Of a DNA stretch of 64,000 bases, positions 11,728 through 20,897 are shown in pieces. Both the position numbers and the translations under genes were made by a program. Source of the DNA: Cognatishimia sp. MH4019 (GTDB lineage Bacteria > Pseudomonadota > Alphaproteobacteria > Rhodobacterales > Rhodobacteraceae); the NCBI RefSeq assembly GCF_020177595.1, contig NZ_JAHTBL010000002.1:372001-436000 (forward strand). The letters run 5' to 3'. The notes below the pieces were generated by a model. It did not search any database. It saw only the letters and a program-made list of their open reading frames with translations, and was not told the DNA's origin. Positions within the stretch are counted from its first letter, which is position 1, and every line of letters begins with the position of its first letter.

Positions 11728-13071
11728 TCAGGCCTCTAAGGAACGACGCAGCAATTCGATATCATCGGCGATCTGGCTGTCCTGCACCTTCAGCTCTTCG
11801 ATGCGTTTGACGCCATGCATGACCGTCGTGTGGTCACGTCCGCCAAAGCGACGCCCGATTTCGGGCAGCGACCGCGTGGTCAGTTGCTTACACAGATACA
11901 TTGCCACCTGACGGGGCCGCGCATAGCTGCGCAGGCGCTTGGGGCCGATCATGTCGGACAGGCGGATGTTGTAATGCTCGGACACTTTGCGCTGGATTTC
12001 CTCAACCGTGATCTTGCGATCGGAGGCGCGCAGCACGTCGGCCAAGCAGTCCTGCGCAAGCTCAAGCGTGATGGGCCGCCCGACAAGCGAGGCGAACGCG
12101 AAAAGGCGGGTCAGCGCGCCTTCGAGGACACGGACATTGGTGGAGATGCGATGGGCGAGGAAATCAAGCACGCCGTCATCCAGTTCAAGGCCCGGATATT
12201 GAGCGCTGTATTGATCCACCTTGGACTGCAAAACGCCAAGGCGAAGTTCAAAATCGGTTGGGTGCAGGTCAACGACAAGGCCGCATTGCAGGCGCGATTT
12301 GATCCGGTCTTCCATATCCTTGATCTCGCCCGGCGCGCGGTCGGCAGAGATGATGATCTGCTTGTTCTGATCGACCAAAGCATTGAATGTATGGAAGAAT
12401 TCTTCCTGAGTGCTGTCTTTTCCGGCGATGAACTGCACGTCATCGACCATCAACACATCAACAGACCGGAAGAGCGATTTAAAATCCATCATGCGCTTTT
12501 CGCGCAGGGCCTGCACAAAGCGATACATGAACTGCTCTGCCGACAGGTAGACGACATTCAGCTCGGGCTGACGTTCCTGCAACTCATGGGCAATCGCATG
12601 CATGAGGTGGGTCTTGCCGAGGCCGACACCGCCATAAAGAAAGAGCGGGTTGAATGTTACGGGGCCACCTTCGGCCACGCGTTTGGCGGCGGCATGGGCC
12701 AGCTCGTTCGGCTTGCCGACCACGAAGGTCTCAAAGCGAAACCTTTTGTCGAGCGGCGCACCTGGGACGGCTTTGGACGACGATTTGGCCACAGCAACCG
12801 GTTTGGCCGGTTTCGGCCTTGTGGTTTGATTGGCAGGGACTTGGAAAACGACGCGCTGGACGGCTTCGCCAGCTGTTGTCAGTTGATAGAGGATCTGATC
12901 GCCAAAATTCTGAGAGACATAGTTACCCATGAAATTGGTCGGCACGAAGAATGTCGCGACACCATCATCCAACTCGGAAAACTCAAGAGGCTCTATCCAG
13001 TTCTTATAGTTGTTCTGACCTACCGTCTTGATCAGATTTACCCGGACCTGTCCCCACTTTTCGTCAGTCAT
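11728..13071 (-). CDS. dnaA: Chromosomal replication initiator protein DnaA
   Basis: Replication initiator of the AAA+ class; 447 residues. Domain I covers about residues 1-80, a short linker rich in Pro, Ala and Lys follows (80-107), and the AAA+ domain starts with RFRFETFVVGKPNELA. Walker A is GGVGLGKT at 147-154, and Walker B is in VDVLMVDDVQFI. The C-terminal DNA-binding domain ends with the DnaA signature GGRDHTTVMHGVKRIEEL. The start ATG is preceded by GGTGAAGG. The domain II linker is short compared with E. coli, as is common in alphaproteobacteria. The upstream non-coding region is described separately. Confidence 0.98.
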   Translation of the reverse strand: MTDEKWGQVRVNLIKTVGQNNYKNWIEPLEFSELDDGVATFFVPTNFMGNYVSQNFGDQILYQLTTAGEAVQRVVFQVPANQTTRPKPAKPVAVAKSSSKAVPGAPLDKRFRFETFVVGKPNELAHAAAKRVAEGGPVTFNPLFLYGGVGLGKTHLMHAIAHELQERQPELNVVYLSAEQFMYRFVQALREKRMMDFKSLFRSVDVLMVDDVQFIAGKDSTQEEFFHTFNALVDQNKQIIISADRAPGEIKDMEDRIKSRLQCGLVVDLHPTDFELRLGVLQSKVDQYSAQYPGLELDDGVLDFLAHRISTNVRVLEGALTRLFAFASLVGRPITLELAQDCLADVLRASDRKITVEEIQRKVSEHYNIRLSDMIGPKRLRSYARPRQVAMYLCKQLTTRSLPEIGRRFGGRDHTTVMHGVKRIEELKVQDSQIADDIELLRRSLEA

Positions 13072-13535
13072 CCTTAACCTTCACCTTTCCTGTCCCACGT
13101 TGGTCTGCCAGCCACGACAGATAGTTTCCCCTTCTCGATCCAATCAGACAAAGCTCTCCTTTGCTCTGAACTGGAAAGTTCAAAAGCGAACCCGCGTCGC
13201 GGGAGAGTTTGAATGGCAGGTCGCCCTGCTCATCACCTCAAACGGGTGTTTGGACAGCCACCTTCGCCTTGAAAATACAAGGCCTGCGCATTCGGGGCTG
13301 ACTCCTGAAGTCTGGTCAGCTTACCTACGCGCCGCGTCATGATTGGCCAGGCCAATCCTGCGATCCGGTGTGGTGTCCCCCCAAGGACGATGTGAATCGA
13401 TGGCCTATTGCTAGCAAGCACGCCACGCGCCGATCAACAGACCTTTGCTATTGACTCAAACAAAGCTGAAATCGAATCTGGCAAGCCGTTGCGATACCTT
13501 ATTTTCATGACAAAAATACAACGGAGCACAAAAAT
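13072..13535. other. dnaA-rpsT intergenic region with a cluster of inverted repeats; no gene seen
   Basis: About 460 bases without a credible gene. It holds at least five short perfect inverted repeats within 190 bases: GAACT-N4-AGTTC (13168-13181), CCCGCG-T-CGCGGG (13191-13203), CAAAC-N4-GTTTG (13239-13252), GCCTTG-N6-CAAGGC (13266-13283) and GATTGGCC-A-GGCCAATC (13341-13357). No site within one mismatch of the DnaA box TTATCCACA was found on either strand, so there is no support for calling it the replication origin. It most likely contains the dnaA promoter and a structured dnaA leader. Confidence 0.5.
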
Positions 13536-13536
13536 G

Positions 13537-13561
13537 AAAAACGCGACCCATGGGCCGCGTT
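13537..13561 (-). terminator. Intrinsic terminator downstream of rpsT
   Basis: On the minus strand AACGCG-GCCCATGGGT-CGCGTT forms a GC-rich stem whose inner part (CCCATGGG) is self-complementary, immediately followed by a run of T. It starts 27 bases after the rpsT stop codon. Confidence 0.8.
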
Positions 13562-13588
13562 CTTAACCATCTTCAAAAGGAATCGGTG

Positions 13589-13858
13589 TTAGCCGATCGC
13601 TTTGACGCGCGACGACAGGCGCGACATTTTCCGTGCAACCGTGTTCTTGTGCAGGATGCCTTTGGACACACCGCGCATCAGTTCAGGCTGCGCCTGCTGC
13701 AGTGCAGTGCTGGCCGCATCCTTGTCACCGGACGCAATCGCCTCTTCCACTTTGCGCAAGAAGGTGCGGATGCGCGAGCGGCGCGCTTTGTTAACGGCGA
13801 AGCGGCGTTCGTTCTGACGCGCGCGTTTCTTAGCTTGAGGCGAATTTGCCATGTGCAA
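13589..13858 (-). CDS. rpsT: 30S ribosomal protein S20
   Basis: Small basic 16S rRNA-binding protein, 89 residues. The beginning, [17 protein letters not shown], and the ISRNTVARK-like segment, here [15 protein letters not shown], are diagnostic. It stands alone between its own promoter and a strong intrinsic terminator, as expected for a monocistronic ribosomal protein gene. Confidence 0.98.
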   Translation of the reverse strand: MHMANSPQAKKRARQNERRFAVNKARRSRIRTFLRKVEEAIASGDKDAASTALQQAQPELMRGVSKGILHKNTVARKMSRLSSRVKAIG

Positions 13859-13895
13859 CGTCCCACTTTTCGGGTTCGTGATAATCTGAAGCCGC

Positions 13896-13924
13896 GTCTC
13901 TAAGACCGACTCGGCGGCAAGTCA
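13896..13924 (-). promoter_or_regulatory. Predicted promoter of rpsT
   Basis: On the minus strand TTGACT (13924-13919) is separated by 17 bases from TAGAGA (13901-13896). The TTGACTTG sequence at the -35 position is the form common in strong alphaproteobacterial promoters, whose -10 region is often less conserved. Transcription would start roughly 30 bases before the rpsT start codon. Confidence 0.5.
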
Positions 13925-13939
13925 ACAGGGTTGTCCTGT

Positions 13940-14716
13940 CTATTTGTCGCGAAACTGTGCTTCGCGTTTGTCCAGAAAGGCCGCCATGCCCTCTGTCTGG
14001 TCTTCCGTCGCAAAAAGCGAGTGGAACGCGCGGCGCTCAAAGAGAAGCCCTTCGCGCAAGGTTGTCTCGTAAGAGCGGTTCACGCATTCTTTCACGACCA
14101 TTGCCGTCAGCATCGACTTTTCGGTGATCTTCTGCGCGGCAGACATGGTTTCTTCCATCAGCTTCTTGGCAGGCACAACACGGCTGACAAGTCCGCTGCG
14201 TTCAGCCTCGTCGGCATCCATGAAGCGACCGGTAAGGTGCATTTCCATGGATTTGGACTTGCCCACGAAACGCGTCAGACGTTGGGAGCCGCCAAGCCCT
14301 GCAACGACGCCCAGATTAATCTCGGGCTGGCCAAATTTGGCGGTATCAGCAGCAATGATGAAGTCGCACATCATCGCAAGCTCGCACCCGCCGCCCAGCG
14401 CATAGCCAGCGACAGCCGCGATGATCGGCTTGCGGCATTTCAGGATCTCTTCGGCCTCTTCGGCGAACAAATCCGAGGTGAACACTTCGACAAAGGATTT
14501 GTCGGACATCTCTTTGATATCGGCACCAGCGGCAAACGCCTTTTCCGAGCCGGTCAGCACGATGCAGCGCACCTTGTCATTGGCTTCGGCTTCGCGCAGC
14601 GCCTGGCTCATCTCGCCCAGAAGTTTGCTGTTGAGCGCATTCAGCGCATCCGGGCGGTTCAGCCGGATCAGCGCGACGTGGTCGTCGATATCAACGATGA
14701 TGGTTTCAAATGCCAT
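13940..14716 (-). CDS. Enoyl-CoA hydratase
   Basis: Crotonase-family enzyme of 258 residues that adds water to trans-2-enoyl-CoA in fatty-acid beta-oxidation or related acyl-CoA breakdown. It has the N-terminal [16 protein letters not shown], the oxyanion-hole segment [11 protein letters not shown] near residues 60-70, the second oxyanion segment [15 protein letters not shown] with the first catalytic Glu near 114, and the second catalytic Glu in QPEINLGV near 134. Both glutamates being present argues for a true hydratase, and not an isomerase. It is close in type to short-chain enoyl-CoA hydratases such as PaaF/crotonase. It stands alone between mutM and rpsT. Confidence 0.93.
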   Translation of the reverse strand: MAFETIIVDIDDHVALIRLNRPDALNALNSKLLGEMSQALREAEANDKVRCIVLTGSEKAFAAGADIKEMSDKSFVEVFTSDLFAEEAEEILKCRKPIIAAVAGYALGGGCELAMMCDFIIAADTAKFGQPEINLGVVAGLGGSQRLTRFVGKSKSMEMHLTGRFMDADEAERSGLVSRVVPAKKLMEETMSAAQKITEKSMLTAMVVKECVNRSYETTLREGLLFERRAFHSLFATEDQTEGMAAFLDKREAQFRDK

Positions 14717-14780
14717 GACATGGGCCTGTCGCTGTTAAACTCAGACCCAAAGGCTTAGCACCCCAGATAGTGTGTTCAAG

Positions 14781-15632
14781 CTATCTTTGGCATTGCGCAC
14801 AGTAGAAACTTGAGCGCCCGGACTGCACGATTCGGCGCACGGTTCCGTCGCAGCCTTCGGTGACGCAAGGGGAGCCTTCGCGGTCATATACGCGGAAGGT
14901 GTGCTGAAAATATCCAAGCTCTCCATCGGCTTGGCGATAATCGCGAAGGGACGACCCGCCCGCCTCAATCGCCTCTGCCAGAACGTCGCGAATGATCGGC
15001 ACAAGCGCGCCTGCGCGTTTGGCAGACAGGTTTCCAGCCTTGCGCCGCGGCGAGATTTTTGCCCGGTGGAGGACCTCGCAGACATAGATATTGCCCAATC
15101 CGGCAACGATTCTCTGATCCAGCAGAGCGGATTTGATCGGCGTATTGCGGCCATGAAGCCGTTTGGCCAGGTATGCCTCGTTGAAGGTATTGCCCAGCGG
15201 TTCAGGCCCGATGGGTGCGATCAACCAGTGATCTTCCAGGCGGGCTGTGTCGGCCAAATCCATGGCCCCGAACCGGCGCGCATCGTTGAAGGTCACGCGG
15301 GAGCCGCCCTCCATATCCAGCACCACATGGTCGTGCTTTTCGGGCACCGGGTGAGGATGGTGAAACTCCCCAACAGTCTGACCCGAGATCAGCATGCGTC
15401 CGGACATGCCCAGATGGATGATCAGCGTCTCGCCGCTATCGAGATCTGCAAGGATATATTTCGAGCGCCGCCGCAGCGCTGTGACCGTCTTGTCGGTGAG
15501 CCGCGCAGCCATATTCTCGGGAAAGGGCCAGCGCAGATCAGGCCTGCGAATATCGGCCTTCGCGATGCGCTGCCCCTCCATCACGGGCAGCAATCCGCGG
15601 CGCACTGTCTCGACCTCTGGTAATTCTGGCAT
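14781..15632 (-). CDS. mutM: Formamidopyrimidine-DNA glycosylase
   Basis: Bifunctional glycosylase/lyase that removes 8-oxoguanine and ring-opened purines. The N-terminus [14 protein letters not shown] supplies the catalytic Pro2 and Glu3 after Met removal. The helix-two-turn-helix lies in the middle ([20 protein letters not shown]), and the C-terminal zinc finger has the four cysteines in CVTEGC and YCAQC. 283 residues is normal length. The gene is divergent from ubiE with an 85-base gap. Confidence 0.97.
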   Translation of the reverse strand: MPELPEVETVRRGLLPVMEGQRIAKADIRRPDLRWPFPENMAARLTDKTVTALRRRSKYILADLDSGETLIIHLGMSGRMLISGQTVGEFHHPHPVPEKHDHVVLDMEGGSRVTFNDARRFGAMDLADTARLEDHWLIAPIGPEPLGNTFNEAYLAKRLHGRNTPIKSALLDQRIVAGLGNIYVCEVLHRAKISPRRKAGNLSAKRAGALVPIIRDVLAEAIEAGGSSLRDYRQADGELGYFQHTFRVYDREGSPCVTEGCDGTVRRIVQSGRSSFYCAQCQR

Positions 15633-15659
15633 CTCGCACTTCCTTAGCAGGAGCGCACA

Positions 15660-15687
15660 TTGTAACGCGCCCCGGACGCTCTATAAG
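15660..15687 (+). promoter_or_regulatory. Predicted promoter of ubiE-ubiB
   Basis: TTGTAA (15660-15665) and TATAAG (15682-15687) are 16 bases apart in the mutM-ubiE gap, upstream of the ubiE start codon at 15718. The positions fit a sigma-70 type promoter; this is prediction by consensus only. Confidence 0.45.
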
Positions 15688-15717
15688 AAAGAGCAGATGC
15701 AAGGACGGCAAGACCCC

Positions 15718-16470
15718 ATGAGCGACAAGACTGAAAAGACAACGCATTTCGGCTTTGAAACCGTGCCGGAAACCGAAAAGGCCGGGCGTGTGCAAGGCGT
15801 CTTCACCAATGTCGCGTCGCGCTATGACGTCATGAACGATGTGATGTCGGTGGGCATTCACCGTCTGTGGAAAGACGCCATGATGGATTGGCTGGCGCCG
15901 CGACCCGGTCAAAAACTGCTCGATGTGGCGGGTGGGACCGGCGATATCTCGTTTCGGTTTCTGAAACGGGCGGGGCGCGGGCATGCCACGGTGCTTGATC
16001 TGACCGAAGGGATGCTGATCGAGGGACGCAAACGGGCCGAAGCGGCGTCGATGTCGGACAGTCTGGATTGGGTCACGGGCGATGCGATGGCGCTGCCATT
16101 TCAGGACAACACGTTTGATGTCTACACGATCAGCTTTGGCATTCGGAATGTGACCCGCCCGCAAGAGGCCCTGAACGAGGCGTTTCGGGTTTTGAAGCCC
16201 GGCGGGCGCTTGATGGTGCTGGAGTTCAGCCAGATTCCCAATGACATGATGCAGAAGGTCTATGACTTGTATTCCTTCAATATCATTCCGCGCATGGGCC
16301 AGGTTATCGCAAATGATCGCGACAGCTATCAGTATCTGGTCGAATCGATCCGCAACTTCCCCGATCAGGAGACGTTCCTTGGTATGGTCCGCGAGGCAGG
16401 GTTCGAGAACGCCAAATATCGCAATCTGTCGATGGGCATCGCGGCGCTGCATTCCGGTTGGAAGATCTGA
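15718..16470 (+). CDS. ubiE: Ubiquinone biosynthesis C-methyltransferase UbiE
   Basis: SAM-dependent methyltransferase for the C-methylation step of ubiquinone (and menaquinone where present) synthesis. The start at 15718 gives [17 protein letters not shown], which aligns with the MVDKSQETTHFGFQTV start of E. coli UbiE, and a length of 250 residues; the longer open frame from 15394 overlaps mutM. Marks include [18 protein letters not shown] near 32-49, the SAM-binding motif [12 protein letters not shown] near 65-76, and the [16 protein letters not shown] segment. It is followed by ubiB after 3 bases, the conserved ubiE-ubiB pair. Confidence 0.97.
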   Translation: MSDKTEKTTHFGFETVPETEKAGRVQGVFTNVASRYDVMNDVMSVGIHRLWKDAMMDWLAPRPGQKLLDVAGGTGDISFRFLKRAGRGHATVLDLTEGMLIEGRKRAEAASMSDSLDWVTGDAMALPFQDNTFDVYTISFGIRNVTRPQEALNEAFRVLKPGGRLMVLEFSQIPNDMMQKVYDLYSFNIIPRMGQVIANDRDSYQYLVESIRNFPDQETFLGMVREAGFENAKYRNLSMGIAALHSGWKI

Positions 16471-16473
16471 CGG

Positions 16474-18003
16474 ATGCGTGGACCGCACAATATCTGGCGT
16501 CTGATCCGCACGGGCGCCACTTTGGAGCGCACGGGCGCGATGGGTGTCGTGCTGGACGCGTTTCAAGCACCGCCGGGTTTGCGCCTTGTGGCGCGCGTTC
16601 TGGGCTGGCCGTTCAAATGGCTGGGCCTGAAGGGCGATCCGTCGATGCCACCCGCGACACGTGCACTGACAGCACTTGGGCCCGCTTACATCAAGTTTGG
16701 CCAGATTCTGTCGACTCGCCCGGATGTGGTCGGCGATGATCTGGCGCTACAATTGCGGGTGTTGCAGGACAAGCTGCCCCCCTTCCCTGCGTCCGAGGCC
16801 AAGCGCGAGATTGAGCGCGAGTTGGCCGTGCCGGTGGATCAGATTTTCGCCAATTTTAGCGAGCCTGTCGCCGCAGCCTCTATCGCGCAGGTTCACAAGG
16901 CGACGTTGATCGAGACGGGTGAAGAGGTCGCTGTGAAAGTGCTCCGCCCGAAGATCGAGCGTGCGTTTCGCAAGGATATCGACGCGTTCTATCTGGCCGC
17001 GAAGATGGTTGAGATGCTCTCACCCTCTTCCCGGCGTCTCAAGCCCATGGATGTGATCACGCATTTCGAGGGCGTCGTGATGGGCGAGCTGGACTTGCGG
17101 CTTGAAAGCTCTGCCGCGGCGGAGTTTGCGGCCAACACCAAAGATGACGTCGGGTTTCAACTTCCTGAGGTGAAGTGGGATCTGTCCGCCAAGCGCGTGA
17201 TGACGCTGGGCTGGGCCGAAGGCATCCCCGCCGGAGATGTCGTGGCGATTGATGCGGCAGGCCATGATCGACGCGTTCTTGGAGAGCGGATTTTGCAGCT
17301 GTTCCTCAGCCATGCGCTGCGTGACGGATATTTCCATGGCGACATGCATCAGGGGAACCTGAAGATCGCAGCGAATGGCGATATCCTTGCCTATGATTTC
17401 GGGATCATGGGGCGGATCGATGAATACACACGCCGGGTCTATGCCGAGATTCTGTTCGGTTTCATTCGCAAGGATTACAAGCGGGTTGCCGAGGTGCACT
17501 TTGAGGCGGGTTATGTGCCAGCCGATAAGGATGTCGACGAATTTGCCCGCGCCTTGCGCGCGGTCGGCGAGCCGATTTTCGGCATGGACGCGACACGGAT
17601 TTCGATGGCCCGTCTGCTCACATATCTCTTTGAAGTGACGGAGCGGTTTGGGATGGAGACCCGGACCGAACTGATCTTGTTGCAACGCACGATGGTCGTC
17701 GTGGAAGGCGTCGCGCGGACATTGAACCCGCATATCAATATTTGGGAAGTCGCCCGCCCGATTGTTGAGGATTACATCAAGGAGAGCATCGGTCCAAAAG
17801 CGCTGCTGTCTGATCTGGCAAAAACCGCGCGGGTCTTGGCGCGCTTTGGTCCACGTCTGCCGCAAATGGCCGAGGCCGCATTGATCCGTCAGGCCAACCC
17901 GCCCGAGGATACGCGCCCGAACCGCGATTGGGGGCCTGTTTTCTGGGCCATGACGGGTCTGGTCGTGGGAGGGGTTTCGGTCTTTGCAGCCCTGTCGCTC
18001 TAG
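16474..18003 (+). CDS. ubiB: UbiB/Coq8-family atypical kinase for ubiquinone biosynthesis
   Basis: Atypical protein-kinase-like ATPase that supports coenzyme Q assembly at the inner membrane. The 509-residue protein has the family's KxGQ motif (AYIKFGQILSTRPD, near residues 70-83), the Ala-rich loop in PVAAASIAQVHKA that replaces the kinase glycine loop, the catalytic segment GYFHGDMHQGNLKI and the metal-binding YDFGIMGR. A pair of hydrophobic segments at the C-terminus (about 485-509) would anchor it in the membrane. Its last codon overlaps the last codon of the convergent flgD gene by 4 bases (CTAG), leaving no space for a terminator. Confidence 0.95.
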   Translation: MRGPHNIWRLIRTGATLERTGAMGVVLDAFQAPPGLRLVARVLGWPFKWLGLKGDPSMPPATRALTALGPAYIKFGQILSTRPDVVGDDLALQLRVLQDKLPPFPASEAKREIERELAVPVDQIFANFSEPVAAASIAQVHKATLIETGEEVAVKVLRPKIERAFRKDIDAFYLAAKMVEMLSPSSRRLKPMDVITHFEGVVMGELDLRLESSAAAEFAANTKDDVGFQLPEVKWDLSAKRVMTLGWAEGIPAGDVVAIDAAGHDRRVLGERILQLFLSHALRDGYFHGDMHQGNLKIAANGDILAYDFGIMGRIDEYTRRVYAEILFGFIRKDYKRVAEVHFEAGYVPADKDVDEFARALRAVGEPIFGMDATRISMARLLTYLFEVTERFGMETRTELILLQRTMVVVEGVARTLNPHINIWEVARPIVEDYIKESIGPKALLSDLAKTARVLARFGPRLPQMAEAALIRQANPPEDTRPNRDWGPVFWAMTGLVVGGVSVFAALSL

Positions 18004-18668
18004 CTGCCTTTGCGGATCGCGGTAACCTCGTCTGCGGCCAGCTTTGCGCCGCCTTCAAAGATCAGAACCGTGCGCCCGTCTTCCATCCGCGCTTCCTGAA
18101 TTTCGGCGTAGACCGCCACCGGATCCGAACCGATCACGGCGCCTTGGGAATGATTTTCCACCTCGAAACTGTAGCTGGCATAGGGCAGCGGCGCCCCATC
18201 GGGGCCGACACCGGCCCAATCCATCGTGCCACCGCCAAGCGCCACTTCAGATCGCTGCACTTCGGCACCGGTGGCATCCCGAACCACAAGAAAGGCCTGA
18301 TCGGCCACATTCCGCGGCACCGGATCAAGGGTGATCGGGCTGCCATCAAACGGCACGGAAACCGGCGCGCGGCCCTCCATCCCGACCCAGCCCGAAAGCT
18401 GCGCCATGCCCATGACGCCCATCTGGCTGCCAAGGGATTTAAGCAGATCATTGGTTTGCACCTGCTGCTCAACACCCGAAAACGTGGCCAACTGCGTGGC
18501 GTAATCCGTCGATTCGACCGGGTTGAGCGGATCCTGATTTTCCATTTGAGCGGTCAACATTTTAAGGAAGGTCTCGAAATCCGAGCTGATGACGGTTTTC
18601 TCGCTTGGCCCCGGCGCGGTACTGGCGACGGGGTTTGTGGCTTGCGACGTGGTTTGAGTGATGTCCAT
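18000..18668 (-). CDS. flgD: Flagellar hook-capping protein FlgD
   Basis: Scaffold that caps the growing hook. The protein of 222 residues starts MDITQTTSQ; the open frame continues upstream to 18794 into fliK but ATG 18668 fits. The N-terminal FlgD segment, FLKMLTAQMENQDPLNPVESTDYATQLA, lies near residues 33-60 (DPLNP being the family hallmark). The C-terminal half has the Ig-like region, with SGWVGMEGRAP and GADGAPLPY-like turns. It follows fliK by 10 bases, so hook length control and hook cap are co-expressed. Confidence 0.95.
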   Translation of the reverse strand: MDITQTTSQATNPVASTAPGPSEKTVISSDFETFLKMLTAQMENQDPLNPVESTDYATQLATFSGVEQQVQTNDLLKSLGSQMGVMGMAQLSGWVGMEGRAPVSVPFDGSPITLDPVPRNVADQAFLVVRDATGAEVQRSEVALGGGTMDWAGVGPDGAPLPYASYSFEVENHSQGAVIGSDPVAVYAEIQEARMEDGRTVLIFEGGAKLAADEVTAIRKGS

Positions 18669-18678
18669 TGGGCGTCTC

Positions 18679-20154
18679 CTACAGGCGGATATCAAGGCCA
18701 CTGGATGAGCCCAGCGCGAGGATTTGAATTTCGATTTCGGGAAGCGGCAGGTCAGACGGTATCGTCTGCGGCTCAGCAGAGGCGCCCTGTTCATCCGGGG
18801 CGCTATCCTGCTCGGTGAAGCTGAAATTCAGATCGGTATAGCCCATCTCTTGAAATTCCTGCGCCAACTGGTCGATATGGCGCCGCATCAGGTCAAGCGT
18901 TTCGGGGCGCTCTGCGCTCATCACCAAGGTCAGGCTTTGTTCTTGCGAAGATAGCACCATGCGCACCTGCCCCAGCTCTTGCGGGTCTAAGCGCAGCTCG
19001 ACCGGCTGGTCCGGTTTCAGCGGGGCCTGGGCAAGCTGCACCATGACCGCGCGCTGCACGTCAGGGCGCAGTGTCGATGGCGGCGAAGGCGCATCGGCGC
19101 GCCGGGTTTCCGTGAACGGAAGCGGATCTGTTCCTGCCTGCCGGTCCATGATGTCATCCGATGCCGAAAAGGTTTCAGAGACGTTGAAAGGCTCGGTGCC
19201 CTGAAGCTGGGGGACAGCAGCTTTTTTGGGAGAGCGGGCGCGTGGATCATCCGCTATGCGGCGCGCGTTCATGGGATCTGTTGTTTTAGATTTCGACGAT
19301 GTTTCAGCAGGTGCGTCACCCTCTTTCGGAGCGGCCATCATGTGTTTTGCTTTCGCGTCAGTCTGCGTTTGGGCCGCTGTCTGCTCAAGCTCTTTCGCGG
19401 GCGGCGGATTGGTTTGACCAGACGTATGCACGTCAGAATTGCGCGGCTGTGACGGCGTTTCAACAGCAGGTTTTCCGTGAGGCGACCCTTCCAGGGTTTT
19501 GCCCCAGGAAGGTGCCTTGTTATTGGCACCTGCAACGGATTTCGAGGACGTCTCACGGGTCGGCTTCTCGTCAAGGATCACCTCGGCCTCGCCGACAGCG
19601 CCAGCCATTTTCGGGTCAGAGGAAGGGACTCTCACTGCCTGCGTAGGCGGGCTGTCTGATCCAATCGCATGCCCCAATCTCACCGGCATCGCGGCTTGGT
19701 TTTCAGGCATCTTGGAGTGCGGTTTCTGGTCAGCCTCTGGCCTAATTTGCACACCTGAAATCGGCTGCGCGCCAGCTTTATCTTTCGAAACAACCAGCGG
19801 CAGTTTTTCAACCGGAACCGGCACTCTATCCGCAACGCGCTCTCGCTCAACGTGGCGCTCCGGCACTTCGGTATCGAACGCACTATGCCCGATCTCAGAA
19901 GACTTCGACACTTGTGGCTGCGACGCCCACGCGAGCCCGAGCCGATCAGAGGAGGTCGGCGCGGAAGGCCCCTCCGACGTGGTGATCTGATGATCAGGCA
20001 CACCTGTCGCAAGCTCTGCCTCCGCTAATTCTACGGTGAAGACTGCGTCCGTATCTGCGCCGTCAAACACCGCCCCTGATCCGCCATTCGAAGGGGGAGG
20101 CGAGCCATCTTTATGCGCGGCTGCAGCATGTTCGGTCAGAAAAGGTAATTGCAT
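18679..20154 (-). CDS. fliK: Flagellar hook-length control protein FliK
   Basis: Secreted ruler that stops hook growth and switches export specificity. At 491 residues it has a long, low-complexity N-terminal and central region rich in Pro, Ser, Thr, Lys and Glu, as expected for an extended ruler, and a folded C-terminal Flg_hook domain near 370-460 (PVELRLDPQELGQVRMVLSSQ, then LMRRHIDQLAQEFQEMGY). The identity rests on this C-terminal domain and the position before flgD. It is divergent from flgJ with a 117-base gap that contains a CtrA-like half-site pair. Confidence 0.9.
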   Translation of the reverse strand: MQLPFLTEHAAAAHKDGSPPPSNGGSGAVFDGADTDAVFTVELAEAELATGVPDHQITTSEGPSAPTSSDRLGLAWASQPQVSKSSEIGHSAFDTEVPERHVERERVADRVPVPVEKLPLVVSKDKAGAQPISGVQIRPEADQKPHSKMPENQAAMPVRLGHAIGSDSPPTQAVRVPSSDPKMAGAVGEAEVILDEKPTRETSSKSVAGANNKAPSWGKTLEGSPHGKPAVETPSQPRNSDVHTSGQTNPPPAKELEQTAAQTQTDAKAKHMMAAPKEGDAPAETSSKSKTTDPMNARRIADDPRARSPKKAAVPQLQGTEPFNVSETFSASDDIMDRQAGTDPLPFTETRRADAPSPPSTLRPDVQRAVMVQLAQAPLKPDQPVELRLDPQELGQVRMVLSSQEQSLTLVMSAERPETLDLMRRHIDQLAQEFQEMGYTDLNFSFTEQDSAPDEQGASAEPQTIPSDLPLPEIEIQILALGSSSGLDIRL

Positions 20155-20205
20155 CTTTGCTCCGGAATTCTTCCGTATTTCAACCCCGCTTATGATGCGG
20201 TTTCG

Positions 20206-20220
20206 TTACCATTTTCTTTA
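20206..20220. promoter_or_regulatory. CtrA-like half-site pair in the fliK/flgJ divergent gap
   Basis: TTAC-N7-TTTA, six of eight bases of the CtrA consensus TTAA-N7-TTAA, in the sequence GTTACCATTTTCTTTACC. It is 52 bases upstream of both the fliK start codon (20154) and the flgJ start codon (20272). The assignment rests on similarity and on recurrence of such pairs at other flagellar promoters in this cluster. Confidence 0.4.
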
Positions 20221-20271
20221 CCTCTGTCCGGCAAGACTCGTCGAAATACAGACGATTTGAGGCATTCGAAA

Positions 20272-20544
20272 ATGACCGAACCAATTGGACTTGGCCCAAA
20301 GGTTTCGCCCCCCGATCACACCGCGCGGCTTCGCAAGGTGGCGGATGATCTTGAAGCAACTTTTCTGTCCGAGATGCTGAAATCAGCGGGTGTCGGCAAA
20401 TCCCGCGAAGTCTTTGGCGGGGGCATCGGGGAGGATCAGTTCGGCTCGTTCCTGCGTGACGCGCAAGCCAAGGAAATGGTCCGCGCGGGCGGCATCGGAT
20501 TGTCTGAAACGATTTTCAACGCATTAAAGGAGCGTTCAGAATGA
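20272..20544 (+). CDS. flgJ: Rod-binding protein, FlgJ N-terminal domain only
   Basis: A 90-residue protein matching the rod-binding half of FlgJ: RLRKVADDLEATFLSEMLKSAG at about 16-37, then FGGGIGEDQFGSFLRDAQAKEMVRAGGIGLSETI. The second half of enterobacterial FlgJ, the peptidoglycan hydrolase, is absent. A separate periplasmic lytic transglycosylase in this cluster (34507-35229) is the likely partner, as reported for FlgJ and SltF of Rhodobacter sphaeroides. ATG 20272 is chosen because the frame upstream to 20149 has no FlgJ character. Its stop overlaps the next gene by 4 bases (ATGA). Confidence 0.88.
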   Translation: MTEPIGLGPKVSPPDHTARLRKVADDLEATFLSEMLKSAGVGKSREVFGGGIGEDQFGSFLRDAQAKEMVRAGGIGLSETIFNALKERSE

Positions 20545-20876
20545 CCGCAGTTGAGCAAAAGATGACCCGACTTCTTGAAAGCGAACGTGACCTGCTTTTG
20601 GGGGGCGATTTGCATGGCCTTGCAGATATCAGCAAGCAGAAGGAGGCGTTGATCCCCAATATGCGCAGCCTTGATGCGTCAGCGCGCACGCGGCTGCGCT
20701 CTGCCGCTGATCAGAACGATGCGCTTTTGGGTGCTGCCATGCGCGGATTGCGCGGTGCGATTCGCCGGATCAATGCGATCAGCGGAGCACATGCACCGCT
20801 GCAAACATACTCCGCCAATGGCGAACGCGCAGCCTTGAGCCAACCGCGGCGGCGCGATTTGGAAACGCGGGCCTAA
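20541..20876 (+). CDS. flgN: FlgN-like flagellar chaperone
   Basis: A 111-residue, predominantly alpha-helical protein: LLESERDLLLGGDLHGLADISKQKEALI at about 11-38, in the pattern of FlgN-family export chaperones, which hold the hook-filament junction proteins FlgK and FlgL. The sequence conservation I can see is limited to this helical heptad pattern and the Leu/Glu/Lys-rich KEALI stretch, so the name is moderate confidence. It overlaps flgJ by 4 bases and precedes the flagellin gene by 207 bases. FlgK and FlgL are encoded in the same cluster at 45375-47833. Confidence 0.65.
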   Translation: MTAVEQKMTRLLESERDLLLGGDLHGLADISKQKEALIPNMRSLDASARTRLRSAADQNDALLGAAMRGLRGAIRRINAISGAHAPLQTYSANGERAALSQPRRRDLETRA

Positions 20877-20897
20877 GCCGCGATTTCGAATAAAATC

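Noticed and set aside
11815-13077. Open frame of 420 codons on the plus strand
   Set aside because: Antisense to dnaA; no recognisable domain.
13072-13588. Replication origin (oriC) beside dnaA
   Set aside because: No DnaA box within one mismatch and no AT-rich repeat block were seen; alphaproteobacterial origins are often not next to dnaA.
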